Source: Blasia pusilla (Eukaryota > Marchantiophyta > Marchantiopsida > Blasiales). Taken from it: a stretch of 64,000 nucleotides of DNA. The number at the start of each line of letters is the position of its first letter. The first letter of the stretch is position 1. This document shows positions 11,928 through 25,700 of this stretch, in pieces. The position numbers and the translations under genes are program-made. A model generated the notes under the pieces. It searched no databases. It saw only the letters and a list, made by a program, of their open reading frames with translations, and had not been told where the DNA came from. The stretch spans positions 26,350,001 through 26,414,000 of the forward strand of contig CM114273.1 of NCBI GenBank assembly GCA_050084515.1, in the 5' to 3' direction.

Positions 11928-12109
11928 TGACGTGGACAAGTCGTCCGTTTGAATCCGTTCGATCCGCCCGAATTGCACCTTGACGGTCGAGATGAACAGC
12001 ATAATTCTTGGGTTCCAGGGTCCTGCGCTGACGGGGCAGCACCGAAGTCTCGACGTCGTTGACGGACGTATCGCTGTACTTGCCCTCATACGTCAATTGG
12101 ATGACGTGG
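11928..12109 (+). promoter_or_regulatory. Two TGACGTGG (UPR-type) elements upstream of PDI
   Basis: TGACGTGG occurs at 11928-11935 and again at 12102-12109, about 490 and 310 bases before the PDI start codon. A G-box-like CCACGTGTCA lies near 11835. TGACGTGR is the unfolded-protein-response element bound by ER-stress bZIP factors, and PDI genes are classic targets of that response. Functional use here is inferred from motif and context only. Confidence 0.5.
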
Positions 12110-12414
12110 TGGCAGACAAGTCGCGGGGTAGAACTTCGCGGCCACTCCATTGGACTGACCTTGTGCTCCTCGGGCGAGCCGTGGACGGCGTCGTGTCTGT
12201 GACATCCAATCGTGGATGACTTTCATCGGGACGACACGCGTGCGCATTCGAAGTGCTCATAACTTCATAAGCATGAAACTGGACGGAGCCCTCGCAGCGC
12301 AGGATTCGTAGGAGGCAGAGACAGGAATGACTGGGCGCTGAGGACGCGCGAGAGCGAGGGAGATCATTTTCGTTTCGTCGTTCGTCGAGAGAGCTTGGAC
12401 CGGCGATCGCAGCG

Positions 12415-15400
12415 ATGGAGAGGCGAGTGGCAGCAGTTCTGCTAGGCCTTCTGGCATTGAGTGTAGCGGTTTTCGCATCAGAAGACGCGGCAGAGCCGGA
12501 GGACGTGGAGTCTCTCCCGAGCGATGTGCTGGTTCTGGAAGTGAGCAATTTCACCGAAACCGTGGAGAAGCACGATTTCATCGTGGTGGAATTCTACGCT
12601 CCCTGGTACGAACTGCACTTGTTTACTTGCGTATAGAATGGGATAGATCTTCGATCTCATTTATCACGTTGGTGGTCTCTTTCCGGTCTCAATTACGCTC
12701 GTGAGATCGGAGGTTCTGTGCGATCGGGTTTGTGGAGATCGCAGGCGATCGTCTCTATCTGCTTGTCCTGCGTTCAGCGGGGAGGCTGGAATTTCGAGCA
12801 GAAAGTGTCGGGATCACTTCAGTGCTGTAGTGTTGAGACTCTCTCCGCGTTCATCTCCTGTCCTGCGGGTTAAGTGGTTGAGAAAGACAGTATTGTGTGG
12901 ACTCTTCTGAGCTGCCAACATGCCGACGCTTTAGTCTCTCTCTGCGTCAACCTTAATTTTCCAACACTTACGGGAGGTTATGTGTAGAGTTGACATTCAT
13001 GGAGCTTCTCACGGATCACGTCAAACCTCGAGAAGGACGTTGCGGATTTCACGCATTGTCACTGTGAAGCTCGCTGCAAGAACTAATAGTTCTTTGCGAC
13101 ATCTGGAAGCGCCTGAAGTTGTCACGCCCTGAGCATCTGGTCGGGTCTGTGGCGACATTCGCTTGCCCTTCGCGTACCCATTAGGTCACCAGCACCTTCG
13201 TAGTAGTGGTTTGTGTCATAAGTTGCCGTCTGCTCTTTGAACGTCGTTCTAGTCTATACTTGGCCACATATATTACACTCTTCTGCGTTGGTCATTCAGG
13301 TCGTTAGCTAAAAGATGTGTTTTGTGCTCTGCGCAAAAGAAACTCTCTGCACTCTCGAAAACCTTCAACGATGGAGACCTGAAGGTAATGGTTCAGATTT
13401 TACCTGCGCCTGCGCTAATGAAGACGCGGTCGATGTGCATGTCTACGTGGCCCTTGATTTGTTGTAAGCTCGTGTATTTCACGACCTGCTCATCCAATTC
13501 ATATCTTCGTCTGAGGAGTTGCGCCTCTCATCACAATCTCTCTTCGATCCAATTTCGACATCCGACAGTTTTTAACTTCGTTTCATTGTCCGCAGGTGTG
13601 GCCACTGCAAAAAATTGGCTCCCGAGGTAACAATTCCCTGATGACAGATGTGGTTTGCAACCTAGGTGCACTTGATGTGCTCTTTGTAGAATTTATTATT
13701 GTATACGTGATTTCTCCGCTGGACCTTCAAATGGAGGAACTGTCTATGATAAGTTCAATGTAGCTGATCCACTGCTTTATCTGTTTGAATTCCCAGTGGG
13801 ATAAGGCAGCGGCCCTCCTCAAGAGTAATGATCCACCGATCATTTTGGCCAAGGTGGACGTTAACGAAGAGCACAACAAACCATTGGCGTCCGAATTTGA
13901 CATCAAGGGTTTCCCCACCTTGAAGGTTATAAAGAACAAGGGTCGATCCGTGCAAGATTATAAGGGACCCCGTGAAGCTGATGGAATTGTTTCGTATCTA
14001 CTCAAGTTGGCCGGTCCACCTTCTTTGGAGCTGACATCGGCTGATCAAACTCAGAAATTCCTGTCTGACAATGAGAAGAACCTTGCTCTTGTAAGATTTT
14101 CACTGGCGACTCACAGCCCTGTGTATGCTTGGCTCATACTGTACCGTTCCAGCCTTCAGTCCCTTTTTTTTTCCTGTCTCCTGGATTTGTTGCATTGGTA
14201 CATGTCTGTGTATGTACAGTCTCCTCCTTCATATGCTGTGAAGATACTCTATCTCCCAAGGTTTTCCTAAGCAGAAATGTAATTTTACTGTAGATATTAT
14301 CATAAGCCCTGTGAAGAAATTAAAAGAAAACTGTACTCATGCTGATGCAGATTGGATTGTTTGAGAAATTGGAAGGTGAGGAGTACGTGAACTTCCTCAC
14401 GGTGGCCGATAACCTCCGTGGTGATTATGAATTTGCTCATACATTATCTGGTGCTCATTTACCGGACGATGGCGTTTCTCTGAAAACTCCCTCAGTTCGC
14501 CTCTACAAGAATTTTGACGACAAGTTCCTGGACTTCCACGTAAGCCTCCCAAGTCTTGCCCAACACTGTTCGCTTAACCCAGTCGTCCCACTCCTTGAAC
14601 ACCTAGGCTTGGTTGACTTATTGTCTCACTTTAGTAACTGCGAACTGGGTCTCGTGTGCACAGGATTTCTCGGTGGAGGCATTGACAAAATTTTTGGATG
14701 ATTCAAGTTTACCTCTGGTCACTGAAATGAGCAAAAATCCTGAACACCGCCCAGCGCTCATGAAGTTTTTTGAGAGTCCTATGGACAAGGTATAAAAAAT
14801 ATTTCCTGCTGCTTTGAATCTCCTGGAATTATCACTGGGAAATTTTGATGCCAGCATTAACCTAGATGTTGCAGGTATTTGCTGTTGAAGTTGTTCAAGA
14901 GCCACACCCAAACTTCATCAAACGGGAAAGGCTGATTTTCTATCTGGACTAGATATGTGGCATCAAGTGTGGGTGGCACCTGATGAATTTGAGACTTGAC
15001 CTGTACTACTATATTCGCCCTCCTCACTGGGGAGTAGAGAGTCAGGAGTTTTTCTCGGGGTGCCCACAACTCTCCTCTCTCAAATAGGCCACTTTTTTGA
15101 AAATGATATTTGGTGCAGGTTTTTCTCTTTTTGGGTGAAGATGAAGAGGGAGAAGATACCCAAAAGGACATCCTGAAAGCCTTCTCTGACCTAGCTAAGA
15201 AAAACAAGGAGCAAGGTTTAATTTCCCTATTCTCATATGCTGAGGAAAGTGCCAACGCATTGCAGGTTTGGCCCCAATTCTTCTTATTTTTCATCTTCAT
15301 CCATTATTCATCTCAATTCTTTGGTAGATGCACATTTCCCTGTCATCCCAGTCTCAAGTAGCATTATGCAAGCATGGCACGTGGTCTATTTTGCGAGGCT

Positions 15401-17170
15401 ATGACAGAAACTACTTTACAAGTAGTCTCTCTTCTATCTAGGAACCTACATGCTGCATGTTCCGTGGGTTGGCTTGAAATGGGGTGTTTTATATTCAATT
15501 AAGCTCAGCTCAGACTGGTTGGCTCTTTCCATAACAGACTGTCTTCTTCAATTTCCAACTGATGCCACAACGTGCACTGTAGTCTCCTAATGATACTTCC
15601 AGATTTGTTTAATTGCTTCTGACAAGACCAGGTGTGGAAATACAGATGCAAAGTTGAAGTCTTTCTCATCGTGATCTCTTGAATGCACTGCTCTAACCAT
15701 CGAGTGTTGAGCAAGTGCCCTCGAGGTTTGCGGCTTCATGAGTGCTATGTCTTTGTTAAGGTCTGAACTTTCATGCATTTTTTGGCAGTATTTTGGCCTG
15801 GAAAAGTCAGATTTGCCGGCCGCGGTCATCCAGGATAACAAGGGAAAGAAGTATATTGCACCAAATGTCAATGTCCAAAAGCTAGCACCTTGGATAGCTG
15901 ACTATCTGGTAAGTTCCTCCTGGGGTATTTGCCAACGCTCTATTGCCAAATATACTAGCAAGTCAAAGCAAAGGCTGGTGCCTTTGCTTTGACTTGCGAG
16001 TAGATTATCAGTCATGACCATGGGCTTGTGAGCTTGGTTGAAGTCTGTCTTAGTCTTTGTGAACTGGGAGGCCAAGCACAGCGCCATGTACTGATCTATA
16101 TGGCTGCTGCAAATTCAGCTGGGTGTGCTGAAGGAGACTATCAAGTCTGAGCCAATTCCCGAGACTAATGATGAGCCAGTGAAAGTGATTGTGGCAAATT
16201 CACTCAAACAAGCAGTTCTCGAGTCCGAAAAGGATGGTAAGTGAAATTCTAAAGATCTCGCTACTGCTGAATTTCTCCACACTGGTTGTCTTGCAAATCA
16301 GGAATTACTTTTGTGCACAATTGCAATGGGTACTTGCATCTTTTGTTGCACATTTGAAACTCTTGGGGGTTTCATGGTCGCATGAAAGTGAACCAGAACT
16401 TGGTCCTCAGATCTGGCTGAACAACCATGCTCTATTCTCATCAATGATTGTTGAATCTTGTGGAGTAACATTGGAGTGTGGTTGCAGTGTTTTTGGAATT
16501 CTATGCCCCATGGTGTGGGCATTGCAAGAAATTGGTCCCCATTCTGGATGAAGTAGCGGTAGCTTTCAAAGATGATCCTCATGTTGTTATTGCCAAGTTT
16601 GTAAGTTCACACTTTTTTCATTCGGATCTATCAAAGTTTTGTTTAGTCTGGGTTTATGTAAGTAAGGAGATAAAGGTTCATGTTGTATGCAGGTGTAAAG
16701 ATGTAATCAGTGTCACCATATTGTATGCAGAAGTGGGTAGCCAAGTGAAAAACACATACAAGGTTTTGGATCATCTATTGCAGTGCATTTCAGCTGAGGG
16801 CTAGTATGCTGTGTAGTTCAGAGAAGTAAGGATGTTTGTTTGTAGACATCTGTGCCCTTAACTGGCTAATATTTTGTTTCTGGACTTGTAGGACGCCACT
16901 GCCAATGATGTGCCTAGTGACTTATTCGACGTCCAGGGATTCCCTACACTTTACTTCCGCAGTGCAAAGGGAGTGATAACTCCATATGATGGTGAACGCA
17001 CCAAGGAAGACATCATCAGCTTCATTAACAAAAACAGATCTACACCTGCACATCCAGAAGACAAGACGTCAGCTGGAGAAGAAGTGATAGAAACAATTAG
17101 AGAAGTAGTGGAATCTACAAAGGAGACCGTGCAACCTCCAGAGGACTCTCCAGTGAAAGATGAGCTTTGA
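12415..17170 (+). CDS. PDIL1: Protein disulfide isomerase, class I, ER lumen (10 exons)
   Basis: The protein oxidises and isomerises disulfides in the ER lumen. Exons: 12415-12605, 13596-13626, 13797-14090, 14351-14539, 14664-14789, 15119-15265, 15789-15908, 16119-16236, 16488-16600 and 16892-17170. All join in phase with GT-AG introns, giving 535 residues. Residues 1-21 or so form a signal peptide, followed by a short acidic stretch. Domain a carries WCGHC (cysteines 65 and 68), split by the 990-bp first intron after the first two bases of the Trp codon. Domains b and b' follow, then domain a' with a second WCGHC (cysteines 415 and 418), and an acidic tail ending in the ER-retention signal KDEL. 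Size and a-b-b'-a' order are typical. The gene converges on ATM3. The start is the only ATG giving a signal peptide. Confidence 0.97.
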
Positions 17171-19755
17171 ACTATGGAAGGTTTGGAATCCATTTATACT
17201 CTGATGCATGTTTAACCTCGCTGCTGAGCACCCAAACGAATGGATGTAAATGGGGCTGCCGTAAATGGGACTTCCACAGCAAAAGTTGTACTATTTTCTT
17301 CAGAGCATATCTGGGCTTCAAAAGTAGGACGTGAACCATTTGGAATTCCTACAGAAGGCCAACCAATTTGGCATGTGCCCCTAATGTGAGAGCAGTAAGG
17401 GACAGGGAGTGGTCTTTGCTAGTTGCAGTTGTCTGCCAGTTTAGCATTTAGACTCCTAGATTAGATTTCAATTTTCATACTCAGAAGTAGCCAAGATGGT
17501 CGGTTGTCATGATGATGCTATTGACTGCCCTCCTGAGAATTTACTTGCTGAACTTTCGCACCTGTATGCAGTTGTACTTTCCCTGGATGGTCCCCTGCTT
17601 GACTCAACCGTGATCACCACCAATCAGGAAAATTCAAGTCTTTTCCCACTGATCTAGTCCGTGTGGAGGTTGCAATGTAGTAATCAAGCTCTCGAAACAG
17701 TTTTGTCCTGCAATATGGCCACGGCCTGTGAGGTGTTGTATCTATGATAAGTAAACCATAAATTCATAAATTCAAGGATTCTTTTCCCCCACGAAGTACC
17801 CCTGGTGCATTTCTTTGTGTAGATGTTGGAATTTGTGAGTATCCCGGTTTCACGACCTTGTATATACTTGGAGGTGGAGAGACTTGTTGTTGGTAAAGCA
17901 CTAGTTACTAGATATCTGTCACTCAGCTACTTATCAGAATTGATGGTACGGATAGTTAAGGGTTGAACAGATCAATAGCCGTTGAAAGCAGAATTGATTA
18001 AAGCCAACTTGGACGACTATCTCTCAGTAGATCTTTATGCAAAAGTAATTATCTGTTGAGCTGCAAGCTCCCACAAGTAGGAACCGAACACTCTCGCAAC
18101 TTGGAACTATATAAACTACACTGGAACTCGACCCGCGGAACGATATATACAATTTTCAGTTCTGAATAGAGAAAATGTAGACTTTCTAAAAGGGTTCTGA
18201 TGAACATCTGCTATCGTCTTTCAAAGTTTTCTTACCCTTCCCCAGTGGAATTTAGTCCATGCCCTTCGGTAGATGTGTCGAAGCCGATGGAGTTGCGGAA
18301 GCATGAGAGAATATAGTTTGACCTACAGTATTTTTTCATGTCGACGAAAGAGCTTCCATAGATATGAGTTAAAAGTTATCTATTTCTCTTCCCCCTTTCT
18401 CTAATTGAAAATTAATGCTTTTCTTCTTTTGTCTCTTGGAAACCAAATAACTTTTCATGTACTTGTTTTGAAAAGTATTTGAGATGCATGCAAATCCACA
18501 TGACCATATAGTTTCTTCTATGATGATTACCTTTGCCTTCTAAAATTGATGTAGATATTTTGAGAAGGGAATTAAGACGAGATGAGAATACAAGGGAGGT
18601 TGTAATCGTAAGCTTTTGCGTCCCGAGAAAGATCGAGACCTCAAACTCTCCCAAAATGAGTCGGTCAAATATTGACTCCTCGACTAGAAAAGTCCGACTT
18701 CTTTCCACTCTTTTTACTCTAGTGCGTACCAAACTGGCAAATTTGGAATGTGAAATGGAAATCTTCAACTTCTTAGTACCCTTTCACCCACGCACGATTA
18801 AGTAAGGGCGATGTAGACAAGTTTGGGGAGATGAGATGGAAAAATGAAGAGGAACTATCCAATAATGGCATAAATGTTCTTAAGACGCGGAGGGTAAAAT
18901 CCAAATACATGGTTGGGAAACTTGCATTACTTTCATGGTGGGTTCTCAAATCTGGAAACTTCTTTCTCTGTCTTATATATAGAAAAAAATTTGCCCCCCA
19001 TTACTAAGATGACCACCGGTTGTCCAGATTTGCTTTGATGGATTGACACGCCCCACCCATATCATGTTTTGCCACCACGTCTTGCTCCCATATTCCACAT
19101 TCCATCTCATTTTGTCTATCTATTAGGTCGTGTCATTGGTGGATGTCTGGTCACATACCCATACACATTTCAAGCCTTTCTCTGGGTTTTATCTGTCGGC
19201 TTTCAAAAAGTAAGAGAATAGGCCAATCCTACCGAAAATCACTCTTGTTGGAGAAATTTGATTGCTCCAACTCTAAATGTGTTCAAGTAATGATGATGGA
19301 TTGTATGTCCAGATGTGCTTTCATAGTAAGTGAACCTTGGTGGAAAAAGTACTGCTCATTTGGATTTTGTCGCTCCACACGGAGTTTTCCATACAGGGCA
19401 CAGAGAAATCAGACCGACCGGGAAATCGAGAACAGGGCAGACGCGTGCCATGAGATTTATTATTTGGGAGTAACGGCCTCCAAAGATGTCCTACTCACCT
19501 ACAAACAGTGAATGCCCTCTATAGAAATTTTCATCATCTGTGAGTGACTCTACATCAAAGAGTAACAATGTAAGCACAAAATTGACTGGACACCATGGTG
19601 GATCCTCGGCTCCGGCTGGCAGATGCCGATCAGGGTTGTTTCTTCCTCCAATTCTATTCACAAATTTGATGGGAGGAAATTCCAGTGATGACTCCGAAGT
19701 AGGTAAGTTTGACATTAGGGTGTGCACAAGAACCTCACTGGCCGCTGACATGACC
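17171..19755. other. Interval between the convergent PDI and ATM3 genes
   Basis: It must hold both 3' untranslated regions, since the two genes face each other. Short open frames at 18412-18805 and 19143-19511 show no recognisable domain. No repeat or RNA gene was seen. Confidence 0.6.
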
Positions 19756-22700
19756 TCAACTGCCAAATGATCCTACTTCCTCTGAGTCGGTAGTGTTTTG
19801 TTGATTCCAAAGTTGGGCATAGCGGCCTCCTAATGCCAAGAGCTCCTCATGAGGTCCACGTTCCAACACATGGCCATTCTCCAGCACAACAATCTGTACA
19901 CAAATGCCAGATAGGGAAATCAGCTGTCTCATGCAACAACATGATCTTCTCTCTGTGGGAGCATGGACGAGGCGGATGCAACACATTTGTACACAGTTAG
20001 ATGGTTTTCGACCCCGGAAATTGTGTAAACGAACAATGAGAATCCAGAAATTAATTCGGGGCCAACCGCCACCTTTGTGTGCACAGCAAAGAGAAATCTA
20101 TGATGAAGTGGTTAACAACCCCAGCGAAAGTTATGAGGGATGTAGGAGGGCATGTAGACAGGTCCTGGGATTGCCTGCACTTGCGTTATGAGGAGGCGGA
20201 AGAAGTTTAGGCTTGGGAGAGCAATCACAGGAAGTGCATCGATGTACCTCATCACACTGCATGGCAGTGGTAAGGCGGTGCGCGATGAAGATTGCCGTGC
20301 GATTTTGAGCCAAAGATCTCAATGTCCCAAGTATCTCTCCCTCCGTCGTGCTATCCAATGCACTGGTTGCCTCATCGCAGAGCCTGTAACCCATGACACA
20401 AAGCTCAATAGTTCATTCCTCTCACCTCTTCATTCAGACCTTTCCAGTCATCCACCTCAAAAGGTGGATGACTGGAAAGGCCACTTACCTCTCTCACAGT
20501 TATTACTATCTCCCTCCTTTACAGCCTCTACAATCATTTCAGTTTAAGCACACACTTGCATTCACAGAAATAGAAACAATCAATCTGGCGAGAGACGGTG
20601 ATATTACAGAATGGGAGGAGCCTTCAAGAAAGCTCGTGCTAGTGCCACTCGCTGCTTCTCTCCACCACTTAGCTGAACAATCAAAACAGGAAGGTCTCAG
20701 TTGGGTGATCAAATTGCCTGCGCTCAGATCAAATTCCACAAGTGCTTAGCTCAAAGTGAAAATGATGTGGAACACAGAAAGCAGAACCACAGAATTTGCT
20801 ACCTTCAAACCTCGCTCTCCAACAGGTGTTTGATATCCTTCGGGAAACCTCATGATAACATTGTGTATGGATGCTTGCTTTGCTGCGTTGTACACCTGCA
20901 AAACTGAAATAAGTCAGACCAGGCAAGATTATATATCACACTGGTTCAGATTCGAAAAAAAACTAGATCAGTTAAGTTCATCCCGTGAATACCTCTTCTT
21001 CTGAGCAAGCCATATTTCCATATTGTATGTTGTAGAAAATGGTGTCATTGAACAAAACCTGCCGATCGCCATCAAGGTGAGGTTGGCAAATTGTGAGCAG
21101 TCCAGTCACATTTAGTCCCATGGAAGACAGATCATACAGAGGAAATCGATCACCCAGATCAGGAAAGGACAGCAATACATTCCTGCTTTTTGAGAAAGAC
21201 TGCAAGGAAATTTCTTTTACTGGTGATGGCAACACCTGGAGGACAGACCATACTATTGCAAACAGACCTGAACTTCAAAGTGCCTAATGCATGGTTTAGC
21301 TGCACATGTATTGCGATGTCTGACTTTTAACACTTTTGTTATTTAGCTATAAGGGTTGTCTCCCAGATAAGTATAGATGAGTGTGTTGAAAGATGACTAA
21401 CTGTGTCTTGCGGTACCACCGCAATAGACCGTCGTAAGCTGTCTAGAGTTACATCCTTTATATCCTGACCATCGATCTTGATCTGCACGGCTTACAAAGA
21501 ATCAGAATGGCTGAGGCCCATACACATACTTGGAAAAGGCCAGAACTTGACAATTCATAGGCTTTCTTGCTATACTTTGATAGAAATAGAAGAAACATGT
21601 CAAGCTTAGACAAATCTTCTTACAGCTCCCGATTCGCAGTCGAAGAAACGATAAATGAGTCGCAGGATGGTAGACTTGCCTACAATTTCCAAAAGATCAG
21701 TTGTTTAGAAAATCCAGAAGATTCAATGGGACAGTCGAATCAGTAAGCAGAGGTGGAAAGAGTCTGATTGTTCTCAACAAAACAAACTTGTGAAAGGACA
21801 TGTCACAGCAACTGCTAGCACAACAGTCTACAGTGAACGTAAAGCCTATGTGTTAGTTTGAGGTGAGGTTACCTCCGACAAACGAAATAGAGTTTCAAGC
21901 AAGTCTTCGTTTTTAGGTCTTGGCTATTGATCATGCATACAGCAATCCCTAAATTTATTATATCACTGATTTGAAAGGATCCCAGACAATGAAAATACTT
22001 GATTTAATCAATGAAGATCCACCCACTAGCTGGCTGCTGCCAACTCCATAGGTCTATGGTGTTGCAATGTATCTGAACTTTCTTGAGTTCTACCAAGGAG
22101 GTCCTGAATTAGGGGGAGAGTCCCAGCCTCACCCACACGGAAGTGGAATCCAGTACCGTGACTCATGCTTGAGAGAACCAAGTTCTTGTCCATCAGAACC
22201 CAACAGGACCGTGGGTCTTGAAAGTACTTACTTGCAGCACCAATGATACAAAGATCGAGCAAGACATGGGGCAGACCAAGAAGACAAAAAAGTCCAAGCA
22301 CATCAACTGTTTCAGTTGTTCAATTATGGCAACCTCACATCAATGAAGGAATTTCTCTACCTCACGGTTCAAGTAAAGCCCTTCTAGTGTTCCCATGATT
22401 GCTGTAATTGGAAAGGTTGTGATCTTCATTACGGAGTTGCTCTGAACCACAATGTAAACAGAGTCTGTCTCACCAATCCAACTTTCCCCTTTCTCACTCT
22501 TAAGTCTGTTAAGGCAAATTTGAATATGGTGAGTGCTTAGGATCGCTTAGAAGACCTAAGGGCAGAAAGGTAAGAAGTTTGTTTCGTTGATCTCCCAGTT
22601 CAGAGAAAACCCACACATGTGACAAACATGTGTGGACCTAAGGTTTGCTCACTGGTTAAACATGAAATCTAGAGCTTCATTGCTCTGTTATGCCGAGTCC

Positions 22701-25700
22701 AAGGCCATATGTGAAGCTGACGCACAAAAATGGAAGTAGTCTCTTAAGTAGAATCCATTTCCTTCACTTCACTGTTTTCTTTCTGGTCATTTCAATAGGC
22801 TCACCACTTCATTGACCCGACACCTCAAATGCTAACACACATGAACGAAGAGAGCTAAGATCCAAAATATCCCACTTTCAGAGAAGTCACAAGCATGATT
22901 TGGGAACATACCACTACCACTTGTTCCCACAATTGCAACACTCTTTCCTCCAGGCACTTCAAATGAGACACCGCCCAAAATTGGCCTTTCTGATACATAT
23001 CTGGAAAACCCCGAACAAAATCTTAGTAGGTGCACCAGAAGGTGATGGTATCATGGTTTTCGACAAGGAACAACCGCTTATCTCGAAAACTTCACTGCTA
23101 ATGATACTCATCAACATCACAGCATACTCTGATGCAGAAATTTCTATTGGGTCATGAAATCAGCATCAGTAGTCACACACAATTCACTCTACAGAACATA
23201 AGAAATTGGAGGCAGAGTAAGAACACGGACCCAAAGTTTACATTTTCAAAACTTATATTTCCTTCTTTAAAGTTGAGTGGTTTGGCATTTGGTGTATTAG
23301 AGATGCTTGGTTTAACCTGGACATGACAAACAACCATTAAATCACCAATGTTTGGGGGAATGACAAAACTTGTGCAACAAAGAATTAAATGTTTGCAATG
23401 GCAGAAAATTTCCAATCTCTGCTAGTACTGTTGCTATGGAATATCAGCAAATTGGAACCCACTGTGTCCTCTGTACCTTAACATGTATTGATTGATTGAT
23501 TGATTGATTGATGATTGACATTGAGCTCCCAACACCTTTTTCAACACCAATCTCCCATGTTTACCAAAACATGTTAAGGTCCAGTTTGGCACCAGGTCAT
23601 GCATACTGTGTAAGGCAGAATAGGGAATTACCTCGAGTAATGAGAACATCTGTTGCATATCAATCAGACTTTGCCGAGTTTCACGGTACACAGTGCCCAG
23701 AAAATTCAATGGCAATGATAGTTGAAAAAGTAGGCCATTTACCATAACCTGTAAACAAATCACATCCATTAATTCCTGGCACTCGGTGCCAATGTGCTGA
23801 CTGAGGGATACGAACAACAACCATACCATCAGATCATGAGTAAGCTGCCCACTACTTCCACTCCTTTTCTTTATTCTTGCAGGACAACGTCAGTGCTCCA
23901 AAACGAGATGATGCTGTATCCCCAAGGCATAGATTAGGCGTACTATAAAGGAATGGATGAAGCAAATCCATGATTCAGATATTGTCAGCAATCATAAATT
24001 CACTGCACACGTCTACGTTAAGTGTAAATATTCAGCGTTTTAGGTAGAATGCACATAACCATATTCAACAAACAACAAAGTCAAAGCTATGTCACAGGAA
24101 ACTGCTAATATCAACCAATGGGGTGGATGGCCCACATTCCACCCCTACATCGCAGACTACCAACTGGTGAGTACATCTGGAGATCTTTTCCTGGGAAGTA
24201 GAGGTCACACCAGGTCTCCAATGGTCATCTGTCCACTCATAATTCCATGTGAACACATGACCATGGCAGCTGACAAGGCAGCACTGAAAATTGCGTTTTG
24301 TCCAAAATTTAGGGCTGACAGACTCGTTTGAGTCTTCAAAGCTGCGACCTCATATTCTGTAACAAAAATTCTTGTTAGAAATATTAGAAGACACTGCCAT
24401 GACAACATACCAACAATGATCTGAGTCAGAACACATTCACACATGACTGAACTCAAACTGAGATCAACATCCAACTTGTAGCAAATAGCATGCATTATCG
24501 CTTAAGAAATGATTAAATAACTTAGAAGTAGAGGGTCGTGTGGAAGACAATGAAAGAGTGCAGAATTCGATACATATCATATGAGAAACTCAAGTCCACA
24601 ACACCTAAGAGATCAAGCTGAAGCACAAGCACAAGCAAATGACCTACTTTGAAGAAATTTGTCATATTGTGTAGCTTCATGTTCCTCACTGTTGAAGTAT
24701 TTAACAGTCTGCAATCAACCCCCAACCTTCCATGTAATTAATCCAAGAACAACTGACAGATAAATCATGGTAAACACTGACAATTGCAGCTTCTCTAGGT
24801 ATAGAAGAGGACCAACCTCATAGTTGATAAGTGAATCAGTTGCGCGAGAGCTGGCAGCATTGTCTGCTCTGTTCATATCCTGCCTAAATTTTGTGCGCCA
24901 CTGTTCCAAACAATTCGCACCTCTGTGAATTACTAATCCACAAAGAAATCTATTGAAACAGTGGATGTCCATGGCAATTTCATCTTAAAAAGGATACCGA
25001 AGGGCTTGGATGTAAAGTGATACTAGTGAGTCGTACCCAGGAAAAACAACCAGAGAAAATGTCGCACCATCCCTAGAATTGCATTCGAGGAGCGGTAAAG
25101 CCATCACAAGATGTTAGACTTCAATCTATGACCACTCGTAGCTACTCTTTTCCGGCACACAAACCAAAGTAACAATGGGTAAAAAATTGTCTGCACCAAG
25201 TAGGTTCATTAAGGAGAGTTAAGGAACCTGAGTTACACTCAAGGTGAAGATAGTATATGCTGCGACAGTAATAGAGGTCACCCATGCGAACGGTGCTCCA
25301 AACTTATATGCTAATATTCCGGCAACCATGCTTATCTGTCACAGCAGCACTCTAGTCAAGATTTAAATCCATCAGAATCAGCTGCAACCAATCCTCTAGG
25401 AACAGAACAAGCAATTCCTTGTCCAAAATGAAAGTTCATTGGAGTAAACTACAGGCTGAAAACGAGTATGACAGCCCGATACAAGCACCAAGTACCTCCA
25501 AGATCGAACCCATTTTTCAGGAGCAGAACAAGTGATCCACTGGCCAAGGTGAAAGTTGAAAATCACAGTCAAACCGCAGGCAACATTTTAGCATGGCAGT
25601 GGATACAAGTACCAAGTACCTCCAAAATGGTGGGAACGACATTGAAAACCATGGAAGTGAGAATAAAATTGATTGCCCGAGTCCCACGGTCAATGATCCG

